Below, piece after piece: positions 8,266-16,986 of a DNA stretch of 64,000 nt (position 1 is its first letter; every line of letters begins with the position of its first letter). Below the pieces are notes generated by a model. That model was given only the letters and a program-made list of their open reading frames with translations. It ran no database searches and was not told the origin of the DNA. The position numbers and the translations under genes were made by a program. The stretch comes from Gammaproteobacteria bacterium (GTDB taxonomy: Bacteria > Gemmatimonadota > Gemmatimonadetes > Longimicrobiales > Gaopeijiaceae): positions 18,886 through 82,885 of the forward strand of contig JAPPHB010000075.1 of assembly GCA_028821195.1 (NCBI GenBank), in the 5' to 3' direction.

Positions 8266-9882
8266 ATGAATCGCAGATGGCTTCCCTCGTCCCGGACGAC
8301 GCGCTCCCGCTCCCGCACTTTCCGCCCGATCAGGCTCCTGCTGGCCGTCAGCCTGCTCCTGACCGCGCCGGGCGTGGCGTTCGCCCAGGACTTCGAAATC
8401 GAGGAGGCGACCATCGCCGAGGTGCACGCCGCCTTCCTCTCCGGAGAGCTGACCTGTGTGGACCTGGTGCAGGGCTACCTGGACCGCATCGAGGCCTACG
8501 ACCAGCAGGGACCGCAGCTCAACACCATCGCCAACCTGAACCCGGCCGCCCTCGACGAGGCCGCCCGCCTGGACCAGGCCCTCGCCGACGGCGGACTCAG
8601 CGGGCCGATGCACTGCATCCCGGTCCTCCTCAAGGACCAGGTCGAAACCCGCGACATGCCCACCACCTACGGATCGGCGCTCTTCGCGGACTTCGTGTCC
8701 TCCCGGGACGCCACCATCGTCACCCGCATGGAGGACGCGGGCGCGCTCATCATCGCCAAGACCAACATGGGCGAGTTCGCATCGCGCTACGTGGGCTCGG
8801 GGTTCGGCTTCATCCGCAATCCGTACGACCTGCGGCGCAATCCAAGCGGCTCTTCCGGCGGCACGGGCGCGGGCGTGGCCGCGAACCTGGGCCTGATCGG
8901 CATCGGTGAGGACACCGGCGGCTCCATCCGCGGCCCGTCGGCGGTGCATGCGCTGGTCGGCCTCAGGCCCACCCTCCAACTGGTCAGCCGCTACGGCATG
9001 ATGCCAGCCAACCCCACCACGGACACCATGGGGCCGATGACCCGGACAGTGATGGACGCGGCGATCCTGCTGGACGCCATCGCCGGGTACGACCCCAACG
9101 ACCCGGTGACCGCGATGTCGGCCGGCCAGATCCCCGACTCCTACAGCGAGGGGCTATCCGAGGATGGGCTCGACGGCGCCCGCATCGGCATCATCCGCGA
9201 CCCCATGGACCAGGCGCTGGACACGGATTCGGAAGGATACCGGCAGGCTCGCGCGATCGTCGATGCGGCCGTCGAACAGCTGCGCACGCTGGGCGCCGAA
9301 GTGGTGGACAACGTCGTCATCCCCGGGGTCGACGGGGTGAACGCCATCTACTCCATGAACCCCCACGAGACCGAGGCCGCCACCGACGCATACCTGGCGG
9401 AACTCGACGACCCGCCCTACACGACCCTGCGCTCCATCCTGCTCAGCGGCCGCGTGACGCCCTGGCGGGCGACCGGGCTGGCGAACTCACTCGGAAAGAC
9501 CACCCGCGACCCCGGCTACCTGGCCTACCTGCTGGCCCGCGACCAGCTCCGCCAGGACGCCTACCAGGTCATGGCCGACCACGACCTCGACGCGCTGGTG
9601 CACACCACCTTCGACCACCCACCGTCCCTGATCGCCCCGGATGTCGAGACCAACCCCTCCCCGGCCGACGACTACGGCCTTGGCGACAACCGCCTCCTCA
9701 GCCCGCTGACGGGCTGGCCCGCGCTCACCGTTCCCGCCGGCTTCACCCCGGACGGCGTGCCCATCGGAATCGAGTTCCTGGGCCGCCCCTTTACTGAAGG
9801 GATGCTGATTCGCTTCGGTTTTGCTTTCGAGCAGGCAACGGGGCACCGGAGGCCGCCCGAAAGCGCGCCGCCGCTGCGCTAG
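8266..9882 (+). CDS. Secreted amidase (amidase signature family), Sec signal
   Basis: A 538-residue amidase-signature enzyme. The start with GGAG 9 bases upstream gives an Arg-rich n-region and a hydrophobic core ending in VAFAQ, a Sec signal peptide; the frame extends further upstream but only as antisense of the dehydrogenase gene. The Ser-Ser-Lys machinery is intact: lysine near residue 123 in LLKDQVET, the serine pair in NPSGSSGG (about 196-197), and the nucleophile near residue 220 in DTGGSIRGP. Family members hydrolyse carboxamides, acylamides or peptide amides. Its closest look-alike in the window is the partial amidase at 62.7 kb, which shares the ELT...IEAYDQ N-terminal pattern. Divergent from the dehydrogenase. 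Confidence 0.93.
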   Translation: MNRRWLPSSRTTRSRSRTFRPIRLLLAVSLLLTAPGVAFAQDFEIEEATIAEVHAAFLSGELTCVDLVQGYLDRIEAYDQQGPQLNTIANLNPAALDEAARLDQALADGGLSGPMHCIPVLLKDQVETRDMPTTYGSALFADFVSSRDATIVTRMEDAGALIIAKTNMGEFASRYVGSGFGFIRNPYDLRRNPSGSSGGTGAGVAANLGLIGIGEDTGGSIRGPSAVHALVGLRPTLQLVSRYGMMPANPTTDTMGPMTRTVMDAAILLDAIAGYDPNDPVTAMSAGQIPDSYSEGLSEDGLDGARIGIIRDPMDQALDTDSEGYRQARAIVDAAVEQLRTLGAEVVDNVVIPGVDGVNAIYSMNPHETEAATDAYLAELDDPPYTTLRSILLSGRVTPWRATGLANSLGKTTRDPGYLAYLLARDQLRQDAYQVMADHDLDALVHTTFDHPPSLIAPDVETNPSPADDYGLGDNRLLSPLTGWPALTVPAGFTPDGVPIGIEFLGRPFTEGMLIRFGFAFEQATGHRRPPESAPPLR

Positions 9883-9921
9883 CAACCGAACGCGAACTTC
9901 GGCCGTCCGTGGCGCCGGCAA

Positions 9922-10314
9922 CTAACCCCCGCCGATCCCCGTCGCGGTCGGCCGGCAGTTCCTCATCGTGGCCAGCGTGGAATCGATGCTCAGGAAGAGG
10001 GCTTCGCCGGGATCGACGATCAGTTCCTCCGTCGTGCAGGTGCCGCCCGCGAGCAGCGAGATCTCGATCGAGAGCGTCTGCGAGATATCCCAGTCGAGGG
10101 TGTAGTTGGCCTCGGTCTTCCCCGTGAGCATGCCGATGTACTCGCGCCCGCGCGGGTGCACCGCGTACATCCGCGCATCGCTGAAGTTGTTGTTGATGAT
10201 CCGGATCTCGATCTGATCCTCGAGACCGGGCGTGATGGCCGGGTTCCCCTCCCCGGCGCGCGCGGCGCAGGCGGTGGCGAGCGCGGTCACCGCAGTCACC
10301 AGCATCGCCCGCAT
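9922..10314 (-). CDS. Small hypothetical lipoprotein (NNNFSD-type)
   Basis: A 130-residue protein if the ATG at 10314 is used, which places LVTAVTALATAC as a lipoprotein signal. The frame remains open to 10527 and an alternative start near 10407 would give a longer leader, so the start is uncertain. The mature part carries IINNNFSDARMYAVHP and later ISLLAGGTCTTEELIVDPGE. Small exported proteins with an 'IVNNNxxDxxVYxV ... GxVxG ... LxVxPG' beta-sandwich look are frequent in Gemmatimonadota. This is from my recall of such genomes, not a search. The function is unknown. It is divergent from the S9 peptidase over 238 bp and nearly abuts the convergent amidase. Confidence 0.6.
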   Translation of the reverse strand: MRAMLVTAVTALATACAARAGEGNPAITPGLEDQIEIRIINNNFSDARMYAVHPRGREYIGMLTGKTEANYTLDWDISQTLSIEISLLAGGTCTTEELIVDPGEALFLSIDSTLATMRNCRPTATGIGGG

Positions 10315-10552
10315 GAGGAAAAGTGCCACTCCGCCGACTCTCCCCGTTGCCGCACTGTCCACCACGGTGGACACTCCCGATCCCCCCATCATCATCGCCG
10401 CCTCCATGCGCTTCAGGCGCGCGGCCGATTCGGGTCGCGTCCCCTGTTCACTCGCTGTTATTCTTGCGTGCGCCCGGATTCCCCCGGCTTCATCACTCAT
10501 TTTCGCCTCCGTCTCGGTCAGGATCATTACTCAATCTGTACAGGAGTTCATC

Positions 10553-12592
10553 ATGAAGGCTCTCGCAACAGCAGCCCTCGGGTTCGCGCTATTCGCGGCG
10601 GCGCTCGCGCCTCCAGCCGCAGTCGCGCAGGAGCGGCGCAACATCACGGTCGACGATCTGTTCGAGCTCGAGAACGTCGGCTCGCCGGTGGTCAGCCCCG
10701 AGGGCGACTGGGTCGCGTACACGGTCTCTCGCACCTCCCTGGAGGATGAACGCTCCTATACGCGCGTCTACATGGCGCCGGTCGCGGGCGGCGACCCCGT
10801 CCCGCTCACGCGCGACAAGCAGTCTGCCGGCTCTCCCGCCTGGAGTCCGGACGGCCGATACCTCACCTTCACGGCGGCGCGCGACGGCGACCCGACCCAG
10901 GTGTGGGCGCTCGACCGGCGCGGAGGCGAAGCCTTCCCCCTCACCGACGTCGAGCAGGGTGTCGGCGGATACCGCTGGTCGCCCGACGGCACGCGCCTCC
11001 TCCTCACCATCCGCGATGCCGAGGAGGATGACGAGGATGCGAAGCCCAACGCTCCGCAGGATCCGTGGGTCATCGACCGCATCCAGTTCAAGCGGGACGG
11101 AGCCGGATACCTGACCGGCTCACGCATGACGCACCTGTACGTCTACAAGATCGATGCCAGGGAGTTGCAGCAGCTCACTACGGGGCGCTGGAACGAATCG
11201 CTGGGCGTCTGGAGCCCCGACGGAACGCAGATCGCCTTCGTCTCCAACCGCACGGAAGACCCCGATCTCAACGCCAACAACGACATCTGGGTTGTCTCGG
11301 CGGACCTCGAGGAACCCACCGACTCGCCCCGGCAGGTCACCACCAACCCCGGTTCCGACGGCTCACCGCAGTGGAGCCCGGACGGCCGCTGGATCGCCTA
11401 CAGCACCGGCATCCGCCCCGACCTGATCTGGTACGCCACAACCCACCTGGCGGTCGTCTCCGCGGACGGGGGCGAGCCGCGGCTGCTCACCACCGACCTG
11501 GACCGCAACGTGCGCTCGCCCCGCTTCTCTCCCGATGGCGAGTGGATCTGGTTCGGGCTCGAGGACTCGTCCGAGAACCACATCGCCCGAATTCGTCCCG
11601 ATGGCTCGGACCTGGAGCGGCCGGTGTCCGGCGGGCTGTCGGCTTCGGGCTTCGACCGGCGCGGCGGCACCTTCGCGGCCCTGGTCAACCACCTGGACCG
11701 CCCCGGCGAGATCTACGCCGTCGAGCACTTCGATGACGGAGAAGCCTCGCTCCGCCGCATCACGGGCCACAACGACGACTTCCTGGCGGCCGTCAACATC
11801 GCCGAGACCCACAACATCCAGTTCCCCTCCGAGGGCGGCATCGAAGTCGAGGGGTTCGTCACCTTCCCGCCGGACTACGAGGAAGGACGGGCCTATCCCA
11901 CCATCCTGCGCATCCACGGGGGCCCGGTCTCCCAGTACAGCCACTCCTTCCAGTTCGAGTCGCAGCTCTTCGCGGCCCACGGCTACGTGGTGGTGCGCAC
12001 CAACCCGCGCGGCTCGTCCGGCTACGGCCAGGACTTCTCGGCGGCGCTGTGGGCGGACTGGGGCAACCCGGACTTCAAGGACGTGATGGCGGGCATCGAC
12101 TACGCCATCGAGCAGGGCTGGACCGACCCCGATCGGCTGGGGGTGGGCGGCTGGTCGTACGGGGGCATCCTCACCAACTACGTCATCACGCAGACCGACC
12201 GCTTCGAGGGCGCCATCACCGGGGCCAGCGAAGTGCTCTACATCGCCAACTACGGGCACGACCATTACCAGCGGCAGTGGGAGGCCGAGCTGGGGCTCCC
12301 CTGGGAGGGCGACAACCGCGACAACTGGGAGCGCATCAGCCCCTTCAACAAGGTGCACGAGGTCACCACCCCGACCCTGATCATGGGCGGCGAGGACGAC
12401 TGGAACGTGCCCATCCTCAACTCCGAGCAGCTCTACCAGGCGCTGCGCCGGCGGGGCGTGCCCACCCAGCTCGTGGTCTATCCAGGCCAGAGCCACGGCA
12501 TCCGCGTCCCCAGCTACCAGAAGGACCGCTACGAGCGCTACCTCGCCTGGTATGACCGCTGGGTCATGAACGCCAACCGTCCGGTGAGCTGA
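10553..12592 (+). CDS. S9 family peptidase (prolyl oligopeptidase / acylaminoacyl-peptidase type), secreted
   Basis: A 679-residue exported serine peptidase. The leader ends PPAAVAQ, and CAGGAG lies about 7 bases before the ATG. Residues ~30-400 form a WD40/TolB-like propeller with repeated SPDG and SPEGDW turns. The C-terminal alpha/beta hydrolase has the oxyanion region IHGGP, nucleophile Ser near 535 in GGWSYGG, an Asp in GGEDDWNVP (about 615-616) and His near 648 in GQSHGI, completing the catalytic triad. It would process short peptides in the periplasm. It is followed 4 bp later by the formyltransferase-fold gene, so the two are probably co-transcribed even though the downstream product is cytoplasmic. 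Confidence 0.93.
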   Translation: MKALATAALGFALFAAALAPPAAVAQERRNITVDDLFELENVGSPVVSPEGDWVAYTVSRTSLEDERSYTRVYMAPVAGGDPVPLTRDKQSAGSPAWSPDGRYLTFTAARDGDPTQVWALDRRGGEAFPLTDVEQGVGGYRWSPDGTRLLLTIRDAEEDDEDAKPNAPQDPWVIDRIQFKRDGAGYLTGSRMTHLYVYKIDARELQQLTTGRWNESLGVWSPDGTQIAFVSNRTEDPDLNANNDIWVVSADLEEPTDSPRQVTTNPGSDGSPQWSPDGRWIAYSTGIRPDLIWYATTHLAVVSADGGEPRLLTTDLDRNVRSPRFSPDGEWIWFGLEDSSENHIARIRPDGSDLERPVSGGLSASGFDRRGGTFAALVNHLDRPGEIYAVEHFDDGEASLRRITGHNDDFLAAVNIAETHNIQFPSEGGIEVEGFVTFPPDYEEGRAYPTILRIHGGPVSQYSHSFQFESQLFAAHGYVVVRTNPRGSSGYGQDFSAALWADWGNPDFKDVMAGIDYAIEQGWTDPDRLGVGGWSYGGILTNYVITQTDRFEGAITGASEVLYIANYGHDHYQRQWEAELGLPWEGDNRDNWERISPFNKVHEVTTPTLIMGGEDDWNVPILNSEQLYQALRRRGVPTQLVVYPGQSHGIRVPSYQKDRYERYLAWYDRWVMNANRPVS

Positions 12593-12595
12593 AGG

Positions 12596-13510
12596 ATGAG
12601 AATCATCGTCAACGGCCAGCAGGCTTTCGGCGCGGCTGTCCTCAAGGCGCTGGTGGAGCGCGGCGAGGACATCGTCGGCGTCTACACCCGTCCCGAAAGG
12701 CCCGGACAGCGCCCCGACCCGCTCGCGGAAGCGGCCCGCGAACAAGGCCTGCCCCTCTTCCAGCCCTCTTCCTTCAAGAGCGAGGATACCTGGACGCAGA
12801 TGAAATCGCTTCGCCCCGATCTGGGGGTGATGGCCTACGTGACCCTCTTCGTGCCCGAGCAGGCCCTCAACATCCCGACCCACGGGACCATCCAGTATCA
12901 TCCCTCGCTGCTCCCGCTCCATCGCGGCCCCAGCTCCATCAACTGGCCCATCATCTGGGGCAGGGAGAAGACGGGGCTCTCGATCTTCTGGCCCGACGAC
13001 GGCCTCGACGAGGGTCCGATTCTCCTTCAGAGGGAAGTCGATATCGGGGATCACACCCTTGGCAGCCTCTACTTCAACCACCTCTTCCCCATGGGCGTCG
13101 ACGCCATGCTCGAGGGCGTGGACCTGGTGCGCGCGGGCGAGGCGCCGAAGATCCCGCAGGATCATTCCGCGGCTACCTACGAGGGATGGTGCAAACACGA
13201 GCACGTGCGGGTGTCCTGGAATCTGCCGCTGCGCCGAACGTGGAACCTCGTGCGTGGGGCGGACCCCCAGCCAGGGGCGTGGAGTACGTTCAACGGCGCC
13301 TGGCTCAAGCTCTACGGGGCTTCGCGGATCGACGAGGTGCTTTCGATTCGCCCGGGGCAGGTCACCGGCATCGGCCCCGAGGGGATTCGCGTCGCGGCAC
13401 CGGATGGCCAGTTGCTGGTCGGCAAGGTGCGGCCCAAAGGGGGGAAGAAGATGGCCGCGGGCGAGTGGGCGGAGTCGGTCGGGTTGGCAAGAGGCATGTT
13501 CTTCATTTGA
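12596..13510 (+). CDS. Formyltransferase-fold protein resembling the N-terminal hydrolase domain of 10-formyl-THF dehydrogenase
   Basis: A 304-residue cytoplasmic protein of the Fmt/FDH fold. The motif IQYHPSLLPLHRGPSSINW, followed by GLSIFWPDDGLDEGPILLQ, is much closer to the N-terminal domain of eukaryotic 10-formyltetrahydrofolate dehydrogenase (ALDH1L) than to Met-tRNA formyltransferase, which has Asn two residues before the His. His102 and Asp138 are spaced 36 apart, as are the catalytic His106 and Asp142 of human FDH. ATYEG, WNLVRGADPQPGAW and a C-terminal OB-like part also follow the FDH pattern. No aldehyde-dehydrogenase domain is fused and none lies next to it. The likely activity is formyl-THF hydrolysis or formyl transfer; this is inference. 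Confidence 0.85.
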   Translation: MRIIVNGQQAFGAAVLKALVERGEDIVGVYTRPERPGQRPDPLAEAAREQGLPLFQPSSFKSEDTWTQMKSLRPDLGVMAYVTLFVPEQALNIPTHGTIQYHPSLLPLHRGPSSINWPIIWGREKTGLSIFWPDDGLDEGPILLQREVDIGDHTLGSLYFNHLFPMGVDAMLEGVDLVRAGEAPKIPQDHSAATYEGWCKHEHVRVSWNLPLRRTWNLVRGADPQPGAWSTFNGAWLKLYGASRIDEVLSIRPGQVTGIGPEGIRVAAPDGQLLVGKVRPKGGKKMAAGEWAESVGLARGMFFI

Positions 13511-13565
13511 TGGACGGAACGTATTCGAGCGACGGCTGCACGCACTCGGGATCAGGGGACAAAGG

Positions 13566-14021
13566 GTGAAGAGCACGGCTTCGCAGGAAGACAGGCGGCG
13601 GGCGCTTGAGCGGATGATCTCGCGGGTGGGCCGCCGCTTTCCGGATGTGAAGACCATCAGCGCGGCCGCCTTGCGCGGGCGGCTGCCCGCCGACGATACC
13701 GTCCTCGTCGACGTGCGCTCCCCGGCGGAACGGGCGGTATCCACCCTGCCGGGAGCAATCACCCCCGAGGAATTCGAGGGCCAGCTCGAGGAGCTTGGCG
13801 ACTGTACCGTGGTCGCCTACTGCACGGTGGGCGCGCGCAGCTCGAAGTACGCACGCCGCATGAGCAGGAAGGGCGTGCCGGTGCTGAACCTGGAGGGAAG
13901 CCTGCTCGCCTGGACGCACGCGGGCGGCGAGCTCACCGACGGCGCGTCGCCGACGAAGAGGCTCCACGTGTTCGGGCCCAGGTGGAATCTCGCCGCGGAC
14001 GGATACGAGGGCGTTTGGTAA
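13566..14021 (+). CDS. Rhodanese-like domain protein
   Basis: A 151-residue single-domain rhodanese. A GTG start preceded by ACAAAGG is used; an ATG at residue 17 is an alternative. VLVDVRSPAE is the CH2A-like motif, and the active-site loop is AYCTVGARS with the persulfide cysteine near residue 86, followed by VLNLEGSLLAW. Such proteins transfer sulfane sulfur or sense cysteine modification. No signal peptide is visible. It lies 55 bp after the FDH-like gene on the same strand, and its last bases run close to the start of the DUF481 protein, so these three may form one transcript. Nothing shows a functional link between them. Confidence 0.85.
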   Translation: MKSTASQEDRRRALERMISRVGRRFPDVKTISAAALRGRLPADDTVLVDVRSPAERAVSTLPGAITPEEFEGQLEELGDCTVVAYCTVGARSSKYARRMSRKGVPVLNLEGSLLAWTHAGGELTDGASPTKRLHVFGPRWNLAADGYEGVW

Positions 14022-14056
14022 CACGAGGGCGTTTGTCGATTGGGCGCCCGCCGGGG

Positions 14057-14920
14057 GTGGGCGGCTGCGTGCCTTTCTCCCTGGTGCTCGCGCTTCTGCT
14101 GGGCACCGGCACCAACGCCAGCGCGCAGATCCCCCGGATTCCTCTCCCGCCGGAGTGGTCCAACTCCAGCGAGTTCAGCTTCATCCAGACCCGCGGCAAC
14201 ACCGAATCGACCACGTTCGGGCTCGCCAACGAACTGATCACGGAGTGGGAGCGGACCGAAACCAAGCTGGAGTTCGGAGCCCTGCGCACCAACACCAGCC
14301 GCTTCAAGCGCTCCGCCATAGGCACAGCCGACGACTATCGGGTCGAAGAGGAGAGCGAGACCCGGGTGTCCGCGGAGAACTATCACATCCGCTTCCGCGG
14401 CGACCGCGAGTTCTCGGAGCGGTCGTCGGTGTTCGGCCAGCTTGGGTGGACCCGCAACACCTTCACCGGCATCGATGGCCGCTACGTGCTGGTCGCCGGC
14501 ATGTCGACGCGCTGGGTGGAGGATGAAGTGCACCAGCTGCGCAGCTCCTACGGGCTCACCGTGACCAGGCAGGACGACGTGGTGCCCGATCCCGACGCAG
14601 CCAACACCTTCATCGGACTCCAGGTCTCCGGCGAATACGAGATCCAGCTGACCGACAACACGGAGTTGAAGAGCACCCTGGTGGTGGACGAGAACGGCTT
14701 CAATCCGGCGGACCTGCGCGCGGACTGGGTGACCTCGCTGGGCGTTTCGATGAGCGAGCACTTCGGGCTGCAGGCCAAGTTCCAGTACCAGTTCGACAAC
14801 CGGCCGTCGCTGGTTGACGTCCCGCTCACCAGCATGCAGGGGGAGTCCGCGGGCAAGGTGCCCATCCCGCTGGACAAGTCGGATCGGGTGCTGACCATGG
14901 CTCTGGTGGTGAATTTCTAG
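14057..14920 (+). CDS. DUF481 family outer-membrane beta-barrel protein
   Basis: A protein of about 287 residues with a Sec signal (PFSLVLALLLGTGTNASAQ) followed by alternating beta strands typical of DUF481/YdiY-type barrels: SSEFSFIQTRGNTESTTFGL near the N-terminus and a C-terminal strand LTMALVVNF ending in phenylalanine, as expected for BAM-inserted proteins. Strands such as KLEFGALRTN and SSVFGQLGWTRN recur. The start is uncertain: GTG at 14057 and GTG at 14069 both fit, and the frame opens at 13982 inside the rhodanese gene. DUF481 proteins are outer-membrane proteins linked to salt or alkaline induction, and some are thought to take up small molecules. The role here is unknown. Confidence 0.8.
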   Translation: MGGCVPFSLVLALLLGTGTNASAQIPRIPLPPEWSNSSEFSFIQTRGNTESTTFGLANELITEWERTETKLEFGALRTNTSRFKRSAIGTADDYRVEEESETRVSAENYHIRFRGDREFSERSSVFGQLGWTRNTFTGIDGRYVLVAGMSTRWVEDEVHQLRSSYGLTVTRQDDVVPDPDAANTFIGLQVSGEYEIQLTDNTELKSTLVVDENGFNPADLRADWVTSLGVSMSEHFGLQAKFQYQFDNRPSLVDVPLTSMQGESAGKVPIPLDKSDRVLTMALVVNF

Positions 14921-15000
14921 GACTGTTGCATTTGCGCAAACTCACGGGTTTTTCGACTTTTTCAGGCCCGACAGTCGATCCGTTGCATGGAGTAACCGAG

Positions 15001-16986
15001 ATGAAGATCCGTCCTGCCAGCGTCCTCTGCTTCCTCGCCCTTCTCGCGCTCGGCGCGCCGTCCCTCACCGCCCAGGAACCTGCGCGCATCGTCGTGGAGG
15101 CAGGGGTGCTCACCCTCCAGCCCGGTGAGAGCGGGCAGATCACGGCCAGCGTTGTCGATGCCGACGGGAACACCGTCGATGCCCCGATCATGTACATGGC
15201 CCGGGGCGCGCGCGGGCGTCTGGACGTGAACAGAACCACCGGCGCCGTCGAGGCGGTGTACGGGGGTGACTACCTGGTGACGCTGATGGTCGCCACCGAC
15301 CGCAACATCCGCGCGGAGATGACGGTCTCCGTGCCGTACCCGGCCCTCGACCGGGTCGAGATCTCGCCGGGCGGGAGCGGGCGCTTCTACGTGGGCACGG
15401 TGATGCGCCACCGGGCCACCGTGTACGACGCGGTCGACGATGTTCGCGGCGACGTGGAGCTGGGCTGGAGCACCAGCGACGAGTCGGTGGCCAGCGTCGA
15501 CCGCTTCGGCGTGTTCAGCGCGCACGCGCCCGGCAGGGTCACCCTGACCGCGGCCGCCGAGGGGATCGCGGGAGAGGTGGTCTACGAAGTGGTCGCGAGC
15601 CCGGTCACCTCGATTTCCCTGTCAGGGAGCCAGGAGGTGGGCCGCACCGGCGACGTGATCCGCTTCGAGGCCGCGCCCATGGCGGGCAGCCAGGCCAGCG
15701 ACGTCCCCGTTACCTATTCGGTCGTGCCCTACGCGGACATCGAGGCCACCGCGGACTTCGCGCCCGCCGAGATCGACCAGCAGGGCCGCTTCGTGGCGTA
15801 CCGGCCGGGCGTGTACACGGTCATGGCCACCGTTCCGGGCCACTCTGCCAACCAGACCATCCGCATCGAACCGCGCAACGTGAGCGAGACGGTGGAGTTC
15901 ATCGGCCAGGGCGCCGTGCGCGACGTGCCCACTTCCGACCTGTGGGTGTGGGAGGGGGTCGACGGCCGCGACTACGCCATCACCGGCACCTGGGGCGCCT
16001 ACGGCGCGACCTACTGGTGGGACGTGACCGATCCGGCGGCTCCGGTCATGACCGACTCGCTGGTGGTGGACGCGCGCACCACCAACGACGTGAAGGTCTC
16101 CGAGGACGGCCGCGCCTGCGTAATCTCGCGCGAGGGCGCCTCCAACCGGCGCAACGGCATCGTCATCGTGGACTGCTCGGACCCGCGCAACGTGGAAATC
16201 CTCTCCACCTTCGACGACGAGCTGACCGGCGGGGTCCATAACGTCTTCGTCTACGACAACCACGTGTACGCCGTGAACAACGGCGTGCGCTTCGACGTGA
16301 TCAACATCGAGGACCCGACCAGCCCCCACCGCGTGGGCCGCTTCGAGCTCGACACGCCCGGCCACGGCATTCACGACATCTGGATCGTCGACGGGATCGC
16401 CTACACCTCCAACTGGGCCGACGGGGTGGCGGTCATCGACGTGGGCGGCGGCGACCGGGGCGGCAGCCCTTCCAACCCGGTGCTCATGACCCGCTTCGCC
16501 GACATCGGCGGGGCGACCCACGCGGCCTTCCCGTACTGGAGCCCGACCGGACGCTTCTACATCTTCATGGGCGACGAGATCGGCCGCCCCGGCTTCAACG
16601 ACCTGGACGCCGAGCGCACGCCCCCGCGCATGGCCGGCTACATCCACGTCGTCGACTTCACCGACCCCAACAACCCCGAAGAGGTCGCGCGCTACGAGAT
16701 CCCGGAGGCCGGGTCGCACAACATGTGGATCGACGGAGACCGCCTCTACGCGGCGTATTACAACGGTGGCACCCGCGTCATCGACATCTCCGGCGAGCTC
16801 AAGGGCAACCTGGGGCTGCAGGGCCGCGAGATCGCGCACTACGCCGCCAACGACCCTGACGCCTTCGTGCCCAACGCGCCCTTCAGCTGGGGCCCGCAGA
16901 TCCACAAGGGCCACCTGTTCATCGCCGAGCACCACTCCGGGCTCTGGTCGGTCAGGCTGCAGCCGAGGAGGACGCTGGTTCCGTGA
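15001..16986 (+). CDS. Secreted Ig-like (Big2) plus LVIVD beta-propeller protein
   Basis: A 661-residue exported protein starting at an ATG preceded by GGAG, with a signal peptide ending SLTAQ. Residues ~25-300 hold three Ig-like modules of bacterial Ig type 2 character (LQPGESGQITASVVDADG, STSDESVASVD). Residues ~310-650 form an LVIVD-repeat propeller, seen in recurring D-x-x-DP--P turns such as WWDVTDPAAP, INIEDPTSPHRVG and VDFTDPNNPEEVA. Histidines recur at blade edges (GVHN, HGIHD, ATHA, SHNM, HKGH) and might bind metal; this is inference. It overlaps the next propeller gene by GTGA, indicating translational coupling. A surface or periplasmic role is likely; the ligand is unknown. Confidence 0.85.
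   Translation: MKIRPASVLCFLALLALGAPSLTAQEPARIVVEAGVLTLQPGESGQITASVVDADGNTVDAPIMYMARGARGRLDVNRTTGAVEAVYGGDYLVTLMVATDRNIRAEMTVSVPYPALDRVEISPGGSGRFYVGTVMRHRATVYDAVDDVRGDVELGWSTSDESVASVDRFGVFSAHAPGRVTLTAAAEGIAGEVVYEVVASPVTSISLSGSQEVGRTGDVIRFEAAPMAGSQASDVPVTYSVVPYADIEATADFAPAEIDQQGRFVAYRPGVYTVMATVPGHSANQTIRIEPRNVSETVEFIGQGAVRDVPTSDLWVWEGVDGRDYAITGTWGAYGATYWWDVTDPAAPVMTDSLVVDARTTNDVKVSEDGRACVISREGASNRRNGIVIVDCSDPRNVEILSTFDDELTGGVHNVFVYDNHVYAVNNGVRFDVINIEDPTSPHRVGRFELDTPGHGIHDIWIVDGIAYTSNWADGVAVIDVGGGDRGGSPSNPVLMTRFADIGGATHAAFPYWSPTGRFYIFMGDEIGRPGFNDLDAERTPPRMAGYIHVVDFTDPNNPEEVARYEIPEAGSHNMWIDGDRLYAAYYNGGTRVIDISGELKGNLGLQGREIAHYAANDPDAFVPNAPFSWGPQIHKGHLFIAEHHSGLWSVRLQPRRTLVP

Noticed and set aside
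13059..13565. Extended frame upstream of the rhodanese gene
   Set aside because: It overlaps the FDH-like gene in another frame and has Ser/Arg-rich shadow composition. The GTG at 13566 begins the recognisable domain.
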